Shown here piece after piece: positions 17,114-25,264 of a stretch of 64,000 nt of DNA. Source of the DNA: Blastomonas fulva. GTDB taxonomy: Bacteria; Pseudomonadota; Alphaproteobacteria; Sphingomonadales; Sphingomonadaceae. The stretch lies in NCBI RefSeq assembly GCF_003431825.1, contig NZ_CP020083.1, forward strand, positions 2,704,501 through 2,768,500, in the 5' to 3' direction. Position 1 is the stretch's first letter. Every line of letters begins with the position of its first letter. The notes below the pieces were generated by a model, which saw only the letters and a program-made list of their open reading frames with translations, was not told where the DNA came from and searched no databases. The position numbers were made by a program, and so were the translations under genes.

Positions 17114-18523
17114 TCAACCAACGATGGACTTGATTTCGAGATATTCGTGGAAGCCGTGCTCGCCCCATTCGCGGCCATTGCCGGAATGCTTGTAGCCGCC
17201 AAAGGGGGCGTGGAAATCAAACCCGCCGTTGACCCAGACCGCCCCGGTGCGCAGGCGGCGGGCAACGGCGATCGCGGTATCGCGATCCTGCCCGCTCACA
17301 TAGCCGCCCAGCCCGAAGACACTGTCGTTGGCAATAGCCACGGCATCATCGATATCATCATAGGCAATAATCACCAGCACCGGCCCGAATATCTCCTCGC
17401 GTGCGATTACGGCATCGTTGGTGCAGGCAAAGACAGTGGGCTTCACATAAAAGCCGCGGGTCAGCCCTTCGGGGCGTCCCGGACCGCCGGCGACCAGTGT
17501 CGCGCCTTCGTCCAGACCTTTCTGGATATAATCCTGGATGATGGTCCACTGCGCCTTGGAGACCACGGGCCCCATCGCAACATCGGCGTGCGGATCGCCC
17601 ACGGTGACGCCTTCGCACGCGCTCCTCGCCGCAGCCAGGGCCTCGTCCAGGCGAGCGCGCGGGACCAGCAGCCGTGATCCTGCCGAGCAGGTCTGGCCGG
17701 CATTGACCATCATGCCCGCCGTTGCCGCTGCGACATTTTCCGCCATGGCGGCATCGTCCAGAATGACCCAGGCGCTTTTGCCGCCCAGCTCCAGCCCGAC
17801 CCGCTTGACGGTATCGGCGGCATCCTTGGTGATCTGGATTCCGACCGGCTCCGATCCGGTGAAGCTGATCATGTCGACATCCCGGTGCCTCGACAGCGCC
17901 GTTCCGATAACGCTGCCCTGGCCCTGCACCATGTTGAACACACCCGCAGGCGTTCCCGCTTCATGCATGATCTCGGCGAGGATCTGGGCCGAATACGGCG
18001 CGAGCTGAGGGGGCTTGAGCACCATGGTGCAACCCGTGGCCAACGCCGGGAAGACCTTTACGGTGACTTGGTTGAGCGGCCAATTCCATGGCGTGATCAG
18101 GCCGCACACACCGATCGGCTCCCGGACGATCAGCGTCGGACCCTTCTGCTCTTCGAACCGGAAAGTCTCCAGAACCTCGATCACGGTCTGCAGATGTCCT
18201 GCGCCGAGGCCGACCTGGAAGCCGCAGCCAAGCGAAAGCGGCGCGCCCATTTCCTCGGAAACAGCCTCGCCGAGCTCCTGCATGCGCCGGGCATAAACGG
18301 CCTGGATCGCGCGCAGCAGGTCCAGCCTGTCCTTGACGCTGCTGTGCGACCAGGCGTCGAAAGCCCGGCGCGCGGCGGCCACAGCGGCATCCACATCCTG
18401 CGCAGACCCCAAAGATATCGTGCCGGACACCGCCTCGGTTGCCGGGTTGATGACATCGGCGGTAGCCGGGATCGCAGGGTCAACCCATTGGCCGTCGATG
18501 TAGAACTGGGTGCAGCTGCGCAT
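17114..18523 (-). CDS. NAD(P)-dependent aldehyde dehydrogenase, 469 aa
   Basis: ALDH superfamily enzyme oxidising an aldehyde to an acid. Visible features: WNWPLNQ near the cofactor site, FTGSEPVG, catalytic Glu in LELGGKS, catalytic Cys in AGQTCSAGSR, and the EIFGPVL and GGYKHSG motifs. The ATG at 18523 has GGAG 8 nt upstream and gives the usual N-terminus (FYIDGQWVDP). An ATG 19 codons upstream lies beyond a palindromic promoter element and is less likely. It is cotranscribed with the propeller protein downstream. Confidence 0.93.
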   Translation of the reverse strand: MRSCTQFYIDGQWVDPAIPATADVINPATEAVSGTISLGSAQDVDAAVAAARRAFDAWSHSSVKDRLDLLRAIQAVYARRMQELGEAVSEEMGAPLSLGCGFQVGLGAGHLQTVIEVLETFRFEEQKGPTLIVREPIGVCGLITPWNWPLNQVTVKVFPALATGCTMVLKPPQLAPYSAQILAEIMHEAGTPAGVFNMVQGQGSVIGTALSRHRDVDMISFTGSEPVGIQITKDAADTVKRVGLELGGKSAWVILDDAAMAENVAAATAGMMVNAGQTCSAGSRLLVPRARLDEALAAARSACEGVTVGDPHADVAMGPVVSKAQWTIIQDYIQKGLDEGATLVAGGPGRPEGLTRGFYVKPTVFACTNDAVIAREEIFGPVLVIIAYDDIDDAVAIANDSVFGLGGYVSGQDRDTAIAVARRLRTGAVWVNGGFDFHAPFGGYKHSGNGREWGEHGFHEYLEIKSIVG

Positions 18524-18539
18524 TTCGGCGTCTCCAAAA

Positions 18540-18556
18540 AATGATACGCTGTCATT
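18540..18556. promoter_or_regulatory. Near-palindrome upstream of aldehyde dehydrogenase
   Basis: AATGATACGCTGTCATT pairs at 6 of 8 positions around a central G and lies 17 nt before the ALDH start. On the minus strand a weak -35-like GTGACA and the ATAATG inside this site are about 16 nt apart. It is a candidate operator for a TetR-like regulator; which one is not evident. Confidence 0.35.
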
Positions 18557-18683
18557 ATCCGGTGGCGTCATGCTTGTCACCGGCAGCTGCCGACATCGCC
18601 CCAGCGACGTTCAAGGCGCTGCCCCTGTCCAGATCGGCAAGACGCATTTTGGGCTTGCTGCCGTCCAAGCGCTGTGCGAGATA

Positions 18684-18698
18684 GTTCACCAAGTGAAC
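18684..18698. promoter_or_regulatory. Palindrome GTTCAC-caa-GTGAAC upstream of redox operon
   Basis: A perfect 6+6 inverted repeat with a 3-nt spacer lies 35 nt before the cytochrome c gene. Its size suits a MarR or TetR dimer. The last gene of the operon is a MarR-family regulator, so autoregulation through this site is a reasonable guess. Confidence 0.45.
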
Positions 18699-18733
18699 GA
18701 TTCCAGTCGTCAGAAGGGAGAGCAGCTTTGCAG

Positions 18734-19189
18734 ATGTCGATACGAAAAGGTGTCATGATCGCACTGGCGTCGGGTCTCGTTTTTGCTCCGGCGTTCGCTG
18801 TCTCCGCCGATATCGTGAAATCCCGCATCGATTCCTATCGCGAGCTCGGCGCTGCCTTCAAGGCCGTGAACGACGGGCTGCGCGGAGGAGATGTCCAGGC
18901 TGTCCTGATTGCGCAGTCCGCCCGCCAGATCCGCAATGCGGCCAAGGCACAGTACCAGCTGTTCCCTGCAGGGTCTGGACCGCGCGCAGGCTTGAAGACC
19001 AACGCCAAGGCAGAAATCTGGACCAAGCCAAAGCCGTTCCGGGCCGCGCAGGATGCGTTTTCGGTTGCGGCAGACCGCTTTTTTGCGGCAGCCACCAAGG
19101 GCAGTCCGGCCACCATCCGCGCCGAGGCAGCCAAGCTTGGGGCGACCTGCAAGGCGTGTCACGACCAGTTTCGGTCGAAGGTGGACTGA
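18734..19189 (+). CDS. Periplasmic cytochrome c (c'/c-556-like), 151 aa
   Basis: The N-terminal signal peptide (RKGVMIALASGLVFAPAFA) directs export. The mature part is a helical bundle with one haem-attachment motif near the C-terminus, CKACH (Cys139-His143). This is the arrangement of the cytochrome c'/c-556 family, which are small four-helix periplasmic electron carriers. The ATG at 18734 is chosen; its ribosome site (GGGAG) is rather far upstream, and ATG at 18755 would leave a short signal peptide. It is first in an eight-gene rightward operon of mostly exported redox proteins, 3 nt before the next gene. Confidence 0.87.
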   Translation: MSIRKGVMIALASGLVFAPAFAVSADIVKSRIDSYRELGAAFKAVNDGLRGGDVQAVLIAQSARQIRNAAKAQYQLFPAGSGPRAGLKTNAKAEIWTKPKPFRAAQDAFSVAADRFFAAATKGSPATIRAEAAKLGATCKACHDQFRSKVD

Positions 19190-19192
19190 GAC

Positions 19193-19984
19193 ATGAAACG
19201 CGCGCTCGCCCATATTTGTGCCGGTGCCCTGCTGGCGACCGGAGCAACAGTTGCATGGGCACAGCCTGCCGATCTGCCCATCCCGCCGGCGACCACCACC
19301 CAGCTCCCTTCCGGAATATCGATCAACCGGGCGCTGCCGGTGCCCGTCTATACCGATGCGAAGGGGCGAACGCTGTACGGTCTGGACATGCGGACGGTGC
19401 TGCGCTGGGCACCAGATGCTGCGTTTTATTGCGCTGCCGATTGCCTGAAGCTGTGGCAGCCGGTGCTGGCACCAAAGGGCATGGTGCCCGATATCGGATT
19501 TCCCGACGCGCCGGGCCATGATGCCAAAGCGATGATCGATAACCGCAAGGCGCCCGACTGGACGGTCATCCGCGGACCGATGGGGCCGCAATGGGTCTAC
19601 AAGGGCTGGCACATGGTCTTCATCCGCAAGGGGGAGAGGCCTGGTTCGACGGCCTTCGAGGGCGCCGAAGGCCTCACGTGGAACACGCTGAAATATCTGC
19701 CTCCACCGCCGCAGGTCGTCGCCCCGCCAGGCGTGAGTGCCGTTTATGCCGATGGCGGATACCTGTTGGCCGATGCTGCGGGGCGACCGCTGTTTACCGG
19801 CAGTTGCAAGGACCCCTGCACAGGTTGGACCCCGCTGGCCGCAGCCCTGGCAAGCCAGGGAATCGGCAAATGGAAAGTGCAGGCATCGGGGGACGAGCCA
19901 CAGTGGACGTTCGCCGGACAGCCGGTGTTCGTCGGCGCAACGGGACGATCGCTGCCCCCCGGCGCGACCGCGCTGCGGCCATGA
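19193..19984 (+). CDS. Exported COG4315-like repeat protein, 263 aa
   Basis: Signal peptide ending around ATVAWAQ. Two copies of the secreted-repeat domain seen in COG4315 proteins follow. Copy 1 has VYTDAKGRTLYGLDM, a CAADC pair, W.P and W.V with a Gly-Pro-QW end. Copy 2 has VYADGGYLLADAAGRPLFTG, CKDPC and WKVQASGDEPQW. In copy 1 the Cys pair and aromatic residues look like a metal or haem-handling site, but that is a guess. No lipobox is evident. It lies inside the redox operon and overlaps the next gene by 4 nt. Confidence 0.8.
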   Translation: MKRALAHICAGALLATGATVAWAQPADLPIPPATTTQLPSGISINRALPVPVYTDAKGRTLYGLDMRTVLRWAPDAAFYCAADCLKLWQPVLAPKGMVPDIGFPDAPGHDAKAMIDNRKAPDWTVIRGPMGPQWVYKGWHMVFIRKGERPGSTAFEGAEGLTWNTLKYLPPPPQVVAPPGVSAVYADGGYLLADAAGRPLFTGSCKDPCTGWTPLAAALASQGIGKWKVQASGDEPQWTFAGQPVFVGATGRSLPPGATALRP

Positions 19985-21237
19985 TGGGGAATATCGGCTT
20001 TATGGTTACAGCATTTCATGGTGGCGCCATTCGCCTGCGCCATAAAGCGGCAACCGTTCTTGCGCTGGGTGTCTTCGGCATTGCCAGTGCGGCCCATCTG
20101 GGCGCGCAGGACGGGGCCGGCGAGGGGTCGGCGCGCCTGCCCGGGCCGCCTGCAGACGGCACGATGGGTTTCGTCGTGGACCAGTTCTACGCGCCGATCG
20201 TGCCGGGCATGGACGCCTGTCCGGAAGGCCTGTCACCCACGATGCGCGAAGCCTATCTGGAAGCTCGCCCGCCCGAGGAGCGCACGCGGCTGCTTCGTCA
20301 GGAGAACGAGGCCGAATTGAAGGACCGCTGGCAGGCCGAGGCCTTTGGCCCAAATGGCACCAACATCTGCTCACAGCCAGACCTTTTCGACCGTCCGTTG
20401 CTCAGGACCGTGCAGAGCAAGGTCAGCTGGGGGCTTGACCTGGATGGCGGTGCGCCAAGCTGTACCCATGAGGAATTCACCTCGCCTTCGGGTGAGACGG
20501 GCATCGACAACCAGGAATACCGCGCCATGGGATGCCTCGCCCAAAGACGCTCGCGTGATGGCACAGAAGGCGAGCTGGTGCGGGGGCACCGCCAGTTCTT
20601 TGCATCGGGCGAATGGACCCAGGTGCTGCTGCTGCGCGGCGTGGACAGCCTCGAGAACGATCCTGATGTCGAAGTGATTTATGGCAACACTCCCGATCGC
20701 CCGGCACTGGATACCAAGGGGCAGTTCCTGCGCGGAACCAGCTTCACCATCAGCGATGTGGCACCGCGCAACCGCAACGCCCTCAGGGGCAGCATTGTCG
20801 ATGGCGTGCTGATCACGCGCCCGGCGGACATCATCCTGACCCAGACCTGGGGCCAGGGCGGTGCCCGCGACATCCGGGGTCATCGCACCAAATTCACCTT
20901 CCGGGCAGGACGATTGAAGCTGCAGTTCAAACCCGATGGGTCCTTGAGCGGGCTGATCGGTGGCTACCGGCCGGTCTTCGAACAGATACAGAGTCCCGCG
21001 ATCGGCGGTTTGGGGGCGGCGGTGAGCGCAGGTATCGATTGCGCGTCGCATCTGGCGACACTCAAAAAGCTGGCCGACGGCATTCCTGACCCGAAGACCG
21101 GGCAGTGCACCGCTGTATCCAGCGCGATGCAAGTCAATGCCATCCCTGCATATGTCAACGACGTGGCAGGGGCAGGGGCAGGGGCAGGGGCAGGGGCGGG
21201 GGCAGAGGCAACGTCTGGGCAAGGGATGCAGCCATGA
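19981..21237 (+). CDS. Unknown secreted protein with Ala-Gly tail, 418 aa
   Basis: I do not recognise a named domain. An N-terminal hydrophobic stretch (ATVLALGVFGIASAAHLGA) looks like a signal peptide. The mature part has scattered cysteines, including DACPEG, NICSQ and a late DCASH. The C-terminus is a low-complexity Ala-Gly run encoded by a GGGGCA hexanucleotide repeat. Start choices are the ATGs at 19981, 19984 or 20002. It lies between the repeat protein and the DUF1592 gene, with short overlaps on both sides. An exported partner of these proteins is likely; function unknown. Confidence 0.75.
   Translation: MMGNIGFMVTAFHGGAIRLRHKAATVLALGVFGIASAAHLGAQDGAGEGSARLPGPPADGTMGFVVDQFYAPIVPGMDACPEGLSPTMREAYLEARPPEERTRLLRQENEAELKDRWQAEAFGPNGTNICSQPDLFDRPLLRTVQSKVSWGLDLDGGAPSCTHEEFTSPSGETGIDNQEYRAMGCLAQRRSRDGTEGELVRGHRQFFASGEWTQVLLLRGVDSLENDPDVEVIYGNTPDRPALDTKGQFLRGTSFTISDVAPRNRNALRGSIVDGVLITRPADIILTQTWGQGGARDIRGHRTKFTFRAGRLKLQFKPDGSLSGLIGGYRPVFEQIQSPAIGGLGAAVSAGIDCASHLATLKKLADGIPDPKTGQCTAVSSAMQVNAIPAYVNDVAGAGAGAGAGAGAEATSGQGMQP
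21165..21210 (+). repeat. In-frame GGGGCA hexanucleotide repeat
   Basis: Four perfect GGGGCA units (21169-21192) are followed by three imperfect ones (GGGGCG, GGGGCA, GAGGCA). The unit length keeps the frame, so copy-number slippage would change only the Ala-Gly count, near the end of the secreted protein and just upstream of the DUF1592 start. Confidence 0.85.
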
Positions 21238-22943
21238 AGATCAGACTTTCGACCCTGTTGACCCTCGCCCTGCTGGGAGCGGGCGTCGTTGGCGCTGGAA
21301 GTGCCCTGCAGGCGCTGACCGGCCCTGGGACGCAGGCGAGCAGCGCACCGGATTTTGAAGGCCCCCGCATCGTCGGCATGCGCCGCCTGACCGAGGCGCA
21401 GTATCGCAACACGATTGCCGATATCTTCGGCCCCGACATCCGGGTGGCGGGCAGGTTCGAGCCCATCGTCCGCCCCGCGCACGAGCTGATCGCGAGCGGT
21501 GCCAGCGATGCCAGCATCTCGCCCGCGGGACTTGAGCAGTTCGATGCAATCGGCCGCGGCATCGCCGCACAGGTGTTCGACGCCGCGCATAGTCCCCAGT
21601 TCGTCACGTGCACGCCTGCCAATGGCGCGGTGTTCGACGATGGCTGTGCCGCGCGGATATTGACGCCGATCGGGCGCTATCTGTTCCGGCGCCCCCCCAG
21701 CGCAGCGGAAAAGGCGCTGTTCGTCGACATCGCCGGACGCAGCAGCCGGGCGACGGGATCGTTCACCAAGGGGCTCGAGCTTGCACTGGCTGCCATGCTG
21801 GTCTCGCCACGGTTCCTCTATATTGTCGAGACCGCTCGCCCTGACCCGGACGAACCCGGTGCGTGGCAGCTCGACAGCTATTCGCGGGCCGCTCGGCTGA
21901 GCTTCGTGCTTTGGAACACCACGCCGGGCGAGGTGTTGCTGCAGGCAGCGGAGCAGGGGCGCTTGGAAAGCCAGGCGGAGCTGGAAGCGCTGGCCGGCCG
22001 GATGGTGCACTCGCCGCGCTTCGAACAGGGCATCCGCGCATTCTTTGCCGACATGCTGCTGTTCGAGAAGTTCGACGAGCTGGCCAAGGACCCGGTGATC
22101 TATCCGTATTTCACGCCGGATGTTGCCCAGGCCCTTCCCGAACAGACCCTGCGAACGATTACCAACCACCTGCTGGTCGACGACGGCGACTATCGCGCCC
22201 TGTTCACAACGCCGCGCACGGTGATGAACCGCGCGCTCGGCGCGCTGTACCAGGTGCCGGTGCAGTCCGGCCGAGATTGGGAGCCGTATGAATTCCTCAA
22301 TGGTAGCGACCGCGCCGGTTTGCTTGGCCAGGCCGGGTTTCTGGCAATCTATTCACACTCCGGACGCAGTTCGCCGACGCTCAGGGGGCGTGCGGTGCGT
22401 GAGGTGCTGATGTGCCAGCCGGTGCCCAATCCGCCAGGCAACGTCAACTTCACCGCCGTACAGGACGTTGCCAACAAGGCGATGCCGACCGCGCGCATCC
22501 GGCTCACCACGCACAACACCGATCCCGTCTGCGCCGCCTGCCACAAGATAACCGACCCGATCGGCCTGACGCTCGAGCGCTTCGACGGCATCGGTGCCTT
22601 CCGTACCGCCGAAAACGCGACGCCAATCGATATTTCAGGAGCCATGGACGGCGCGCAGTTCGAAGGCGCATCGGGCCTTGGCAAGGCGCTGGCAGAAAGT
22701 CCCGACACCACGATGTGCCTTGCCTCGCGGGCGCTGGAATATGCTACCGGGCACCCCGCAGATGACGAAGCGCAGGTGGAATCGCTGATGAACGGCTTTG
22801 CCGGAGGCGGTTATCGCATCAGGAACCTCTTCCTGAAGATCGCAACGATGCCCGAGGCGTTCCGGGTCCGGCCGGACCCGGCCTTGGGCACGCCTGCGAC
22901 CACCGTTGCACTGAACTTTTCCAAGAAGGAGCAAAGGCGATGA
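21234..22943 (+). CDS. DUF1592-family protein with c-type haem motif, 569 aa
   Basis: A multidomain protein of the group first noted in planctomycetes. In order: a signal/anchor (residues 5-24), a DUF1587-like segment (MRRLTEAQYRNTIADIFG), a DUF1595/DUF1592 region (YLFRRPPS; LSFVLWNTTP), and DUF1588 with the haem-binding motif CAACH (Cys433-His437). A DUF1585-like end (CLASRALEYATGHP) follows. The motif predicts a covalently bound c-type haem in the periplasm. The ATGA overlap with the upstream gene and again with the DUF1552 gene ties the two families together, as in other genomes. Biochemical role unknown. Confidence 0.87.
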   Translation: MKIRLSTLLTLALLGAGVVGAGSALQALTGPGTQASSAPDFEGPRIVGMRRLTEAQYRNTIADIFGPDIRVAGRFEPIVRPAHELIASGASDASISPAGLEQFDAIGRGIAAQVFDAAHSPQFVTCTPANGAVFDDGCAARILTPIGRYLFRRPPSAAEKALFVDIAGRSSRATGSFTKGLELALAAMLVSPRFLYIVETARPDPDEPGAWQLDSYSRAARLSFVLWNTTPGEVLLQAAEQGRLESQAELEALAGRMVHSPRFEQGIRAFFADMLLFEKFDELAKDPVIYPYFTPDVAQALPEQTLRTITNHLLVDDGDYRALFTTPRTVMNRALGALYQVPVQSGRDWEPYEFLNGSDRAGLLGQAGFLAIYSHSGRSSPTLRGRAVREVLMCQPVPNPPGNVNFTAVQDVANKAMPTARIRLTTHNTDPVCAACHKITDPIGLTLERFDGIGAFRTAENATPIDISGAMDGAQFEGASGLGKALAESPDTTMCLASRALEYATGHPADDEAQVESLMNGFAGGGYRIRNLFLKIATMPEAFRVRPDPALGTPATTVALNFSKKEQRR

Positions 22944-24280
22944 AGCAGCGGCTGACGCGGCGTACCGCACTCAAGGGCATGTTCAATGGCGCAGCGGTGG
23001 CGGTAGGCGTGCCCCTGCTCGATGCCTTTCTCGACAATAATGGCATGGCGCTGGCAGCGACCGGCGCCCCGGTTCCGGTGCGCTTCGGAACGTGGTTCTG
23101 GGGGCTCGGCGTCAATCCGACCAGATGGTTTCCCGATGTCGCCGGTCCGAATTACGATCTGAAGCCCGAGCTGGCTCCGATCCGCGACTATGCGCACAAG
23201 ATCAACGTTCTGGGCAATTTCAACGTGCCGCTCGATGGTGCGCCCAATCTGCCGCACTCCTCGGGTGGCCCGGCGATCCGCACCGGCCGAGCGCTGACCG
23301 CCGAACGCGGGCTTCCAGGCGAAAGCTTCGATGTCACGATTAGCGACCTGATCGGCACCCGCACCCGCTTCCGCAGCCTTGAGATGTCATCGTCCGGCGA
23401 TCCGCGCAATTCGCTGAGCGGACGGGGCGGCGGCAACCTCAACCCGTCGGAGGTGTCGGCTGCCGGGCTGTACGAGCGCATTTTCGGACTTGGCTTCAAG
23501 GACCCCAACAACAGCGTGTTCACACCCGATCCGCTGGTCATGGCGCGTCGGAGCGTGCTGTCCTCGGTCACTGATCAGCGCAAGGACCTGGAAAAGATGG
23601 TCGGGGCTGCAGATAGACACAAGCTCGACCAGTATTACACCTCTGTGCGCCAGCTGGAAAACCAGCTCGAGGTCGAACTGACCAGGCCCGAACCATTGCA
23701 ATCGTGCGCCGTTCCCAAAGGCGCACCCAATCGCGCGGTTAATGCCGAGATCGAAAATGTTCTGATCAACCACAAGCTGATGGCGGATCTGGTGGTAATG
23801 GCGCTAGCCTGCGACCAGACCCGGGTGTTCAACATGATGTTCAACAACGGCGCGTCGTCGCTGACGCGGATAGGCAGCACCATCACCCACCACCAGCTGA
23901 CCCATGAGGAGCCGCTGGACAACACGCTGGGCTATCAGCCCGAGGCGACCTACTTCCTCACCAGGATCATGGAGGCCTGGGTCTACTTCGTCGGCGCGCT
24001 CGATCAGGTTAAGGAGGGCGACCGGACCCTGCTCGACAATACCCTGGTGCTGGCCCATTCGGAGACCGAGTTTGCCAAGTTCCACACTATCGACAACATC
24101 CCGATGATGACGGCGGGCAGCGGCGGTGGAAAGCTGAAGACCGGCATCTATGTGGATGGTCTGGGGTCACCGGTCAGCCGCGTCGGCTTGACGCTGCAGC
24201 AGGTGATGGGCGTGCCTCTCGACCGCTGGGGCACCAAGAGCCTTGAGACCAGCAAGACCATCAGCGAACTGGTTGCTTGA
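22940..24280 (+). CDS. DUF1552-family protein with Tat signal, 446 aa
   Basis: The N-terminus LTRRTALKGMFNGAAVAVG is a twin-arginine (Tat) signal, implying export of a folded protein. The body matches DUF1552: WFWGLGVNPTRWFP, SGGPAIRTGRAL, TPDPLVMARRSVL, THHQLTHEE and LAHSETEFAKFHTIDN. DUF1552 is related to the DUF1501/alkaline-phosphatase-like fold, and the late HSETEF segment could hold metal ligands. It starts inside the DUF1592 stop (ATGA). The two families commonly sit side by side, but no reaction is established to my knowledge. Confidence 0.87.
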   Translation: MKQRLTRRTALKGMFNGAAVAVGVPLLDAFLDNNGMALAATGAPVPVRFGTWFWGLGVNPTRWFPDVAGPNYDLKPELAPIRDYAHKINVLGNFNVPLDGAPNLPHSSGGPAIRTGRALTAERGLPGESFDVTISDLIGTRTRFRSLEMSSSGDPRNSLSGRGGGNLNPSEVSAAGLYERIFGLGFKDPNNSVFTPDPLVMARRSVLSSVTDQRKDLEKMVGAADRHKLDQYYTSVRQLENQLEVELTRPEPLQSCAVPKGAPNRAVNAEIENVLINHKLMADLVVMALACDQTRVFNMMFNNGASSLTRIGSTITHHQLTHEEPLDNTLGYQPEATYFLTRIMEAWVYFVGALDQVKEGDRTLLDNTLVLAHSETEFAKFHTIDNIPMMTAGSGGGKLKTGIYVDGLGSPVSRVGLTLQQVMGVPLDRWGTKSLETSKTISELVA

Positions 24281-24294
24281 CGGTGGCGAGTGAC

Positions 24295-24603
24295 ATGCCT
24301 CTGATCGCACGGCGCGGCCTGATCGCCCAGGTCGGGCTCGTGATGCTCGCTGCGACGTCGCCAAGCGTCTTCGCACAGGCCGCACCAGCCAGATGCTACG
24401 ACCCGGCAACCCTCGGCCTTAGTCAGCGCAACCGGCGGCGCTCGCTCGGCTATGTTGACGTGTCGGGCGATGCGGGCAAGCAATGCAGCGAATGCGCCTT
24501 TTTCACTGCCGGCAGCGGCGCCTGCGGTACGTGCCAGCTGTTGACCGGGGGTCCGGTTGCTGCCGGCGGTGTCTGCGGGTCGTTTGCGCGGAAGCCCGGG
24601 TAA
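24295..24603 (+). CDS. High-potential iron-sulfur protein (HiPIP), 102 aa
   Basis: Small periplasmic [4Fe-4S] electron carrier. The four ligand cysteines fit the HiPIP pattern: Cys64-x2-Cys67 (CSEC), Cys80 in GTCQLLTGG, and Cys94 in GGVCGSFA. Two further Cys (34, 77) are extra. The N-terminal ARRGLIAQVGLVMLAA resembles a Tat signal, as expected for a cofactor-loaded HiPIP. The ATG at 24295 is chosen; GTG at 24283 is possible. It sits between the DUF1552 gene and cytochrome b561, supporting an electron chain across the periplasm. Confidence 0.85.
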   Translation: MPLIARRGLIAQVGLVMLAATSPSVFAQAAPARCYDPATLGLSQRNRRRSLGYVDVSGDAGKQCSECAFFTAGSGACGTCQLLTGGPVAAGGVCGSFARKPG

Positions 24604-24607
24604 GGCA

Positions 24608-25264
24608 ATGTCAAGGGGCGTGCGCGTCTGGGACCTGTCTGTCAGAAGCTTCCATTGGCTGGCGGTTGGCTGCTTCGCCTTCTCATGGTGGAGCGCGGAA
24701 AACGGGCGGATGGACCTGCACTACAGGTCTGGCCTGTGCATGCTGGCAATGCTCGCGTTCCGCCTGATCCTGGGTCTGATCGGCGGCGATACCGCGCGGT
24801 TCGCGTCGTTCGTCAAGGGCCCCGGCGCAGTGGTGGCACAATTGCGCGGCAGGCTGCACCAGCCATCAGTGGGTCACTCTCCGCTGTCTGCGCTGAGTGT
24901 CGTTGCGATGCTGCTGGCGCTGAGTGCGCAAATTGGCACGGGGCTGTTTGCAACCGATGTCGACGGGCTTGAATCGGGACCGCTGTCCTTCCTGGTCTCG
25001 TTCGATACCGGCCGGGCCGCTGCTGCTTGGCACGAGGCATCCTTCAACGCCTTGCTTTGGCTCACCGGCCTGCATGTCGCTGCCGTGCTGTTCTACTTGT
25101 TGGCAAGGCGCAGGGACTATCTGACACCCATGATCAGCGGACGAGATCGGCAAATAGATGAGGCGATGGCAGAACCGCGTCCTTCGAAAATGGTCGCCGC
25201 GACTTTCGCCGCCGGGGTTGCAGTGTTGCTCGCGTGGAGTGTAAGCAACGGCTTGTGGCTGTGA
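24608..25264 (+). CDS. Cytochrome b561-family di-haem membrane protein, 218 aa
   Basis: Inner-membrane b-type cytochrome of the prokaryotic b561 type. Hydrophobic helices surround candidate haem ligands His16 (SFHW), His38 (LHYRSG), His142 (WHEAS) and His156 (GLHVAAV). A fifth hydrophobic segment near the C-terminus (MVAATFAAGVAVLLAW) is extra. The start has GGTAAGG close upstream. In this operon it is the natural link between the quinone pool and the soluble carriers (HiPIP, cytochrome c). Direction of electron flow is unknown. The last bases overlap the MarR GTG start. Confidence 0.88.
   Translation: MSRGVRVWDLSVRSFHWLAVGCFAFSWWSAENGRMDLHYRSGLCMLAMLAFRLILGLIGGDTARFASFVKGPGAVVAQLRGRLHQPSVGHSPLSALSVVAMLLALSAQIGTGLFATDVDGLESGPLSFLVSFDTGRAAAAWHEASFNALLWLTGLHVAAVLFYLLARRRDYLTPMISGRDRQIDEAMAEPRPSKMVAATFAAGVAVLLAWSVSNGLWL

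Noticed and set aside
19591..19980. N-terminal extension of the Ala-Gly-tailed secreted protein
   Set aside because: It overlaps the COG4315-like gene in another frame and would bury the signal peptide; the start was moved to 19981.
21165..21210. Possible CRISPR-like repeat
   Set aside because: The units are 6 nt, contiguous, without spacers, and code for Ala-Gly; it is a microsatellite.
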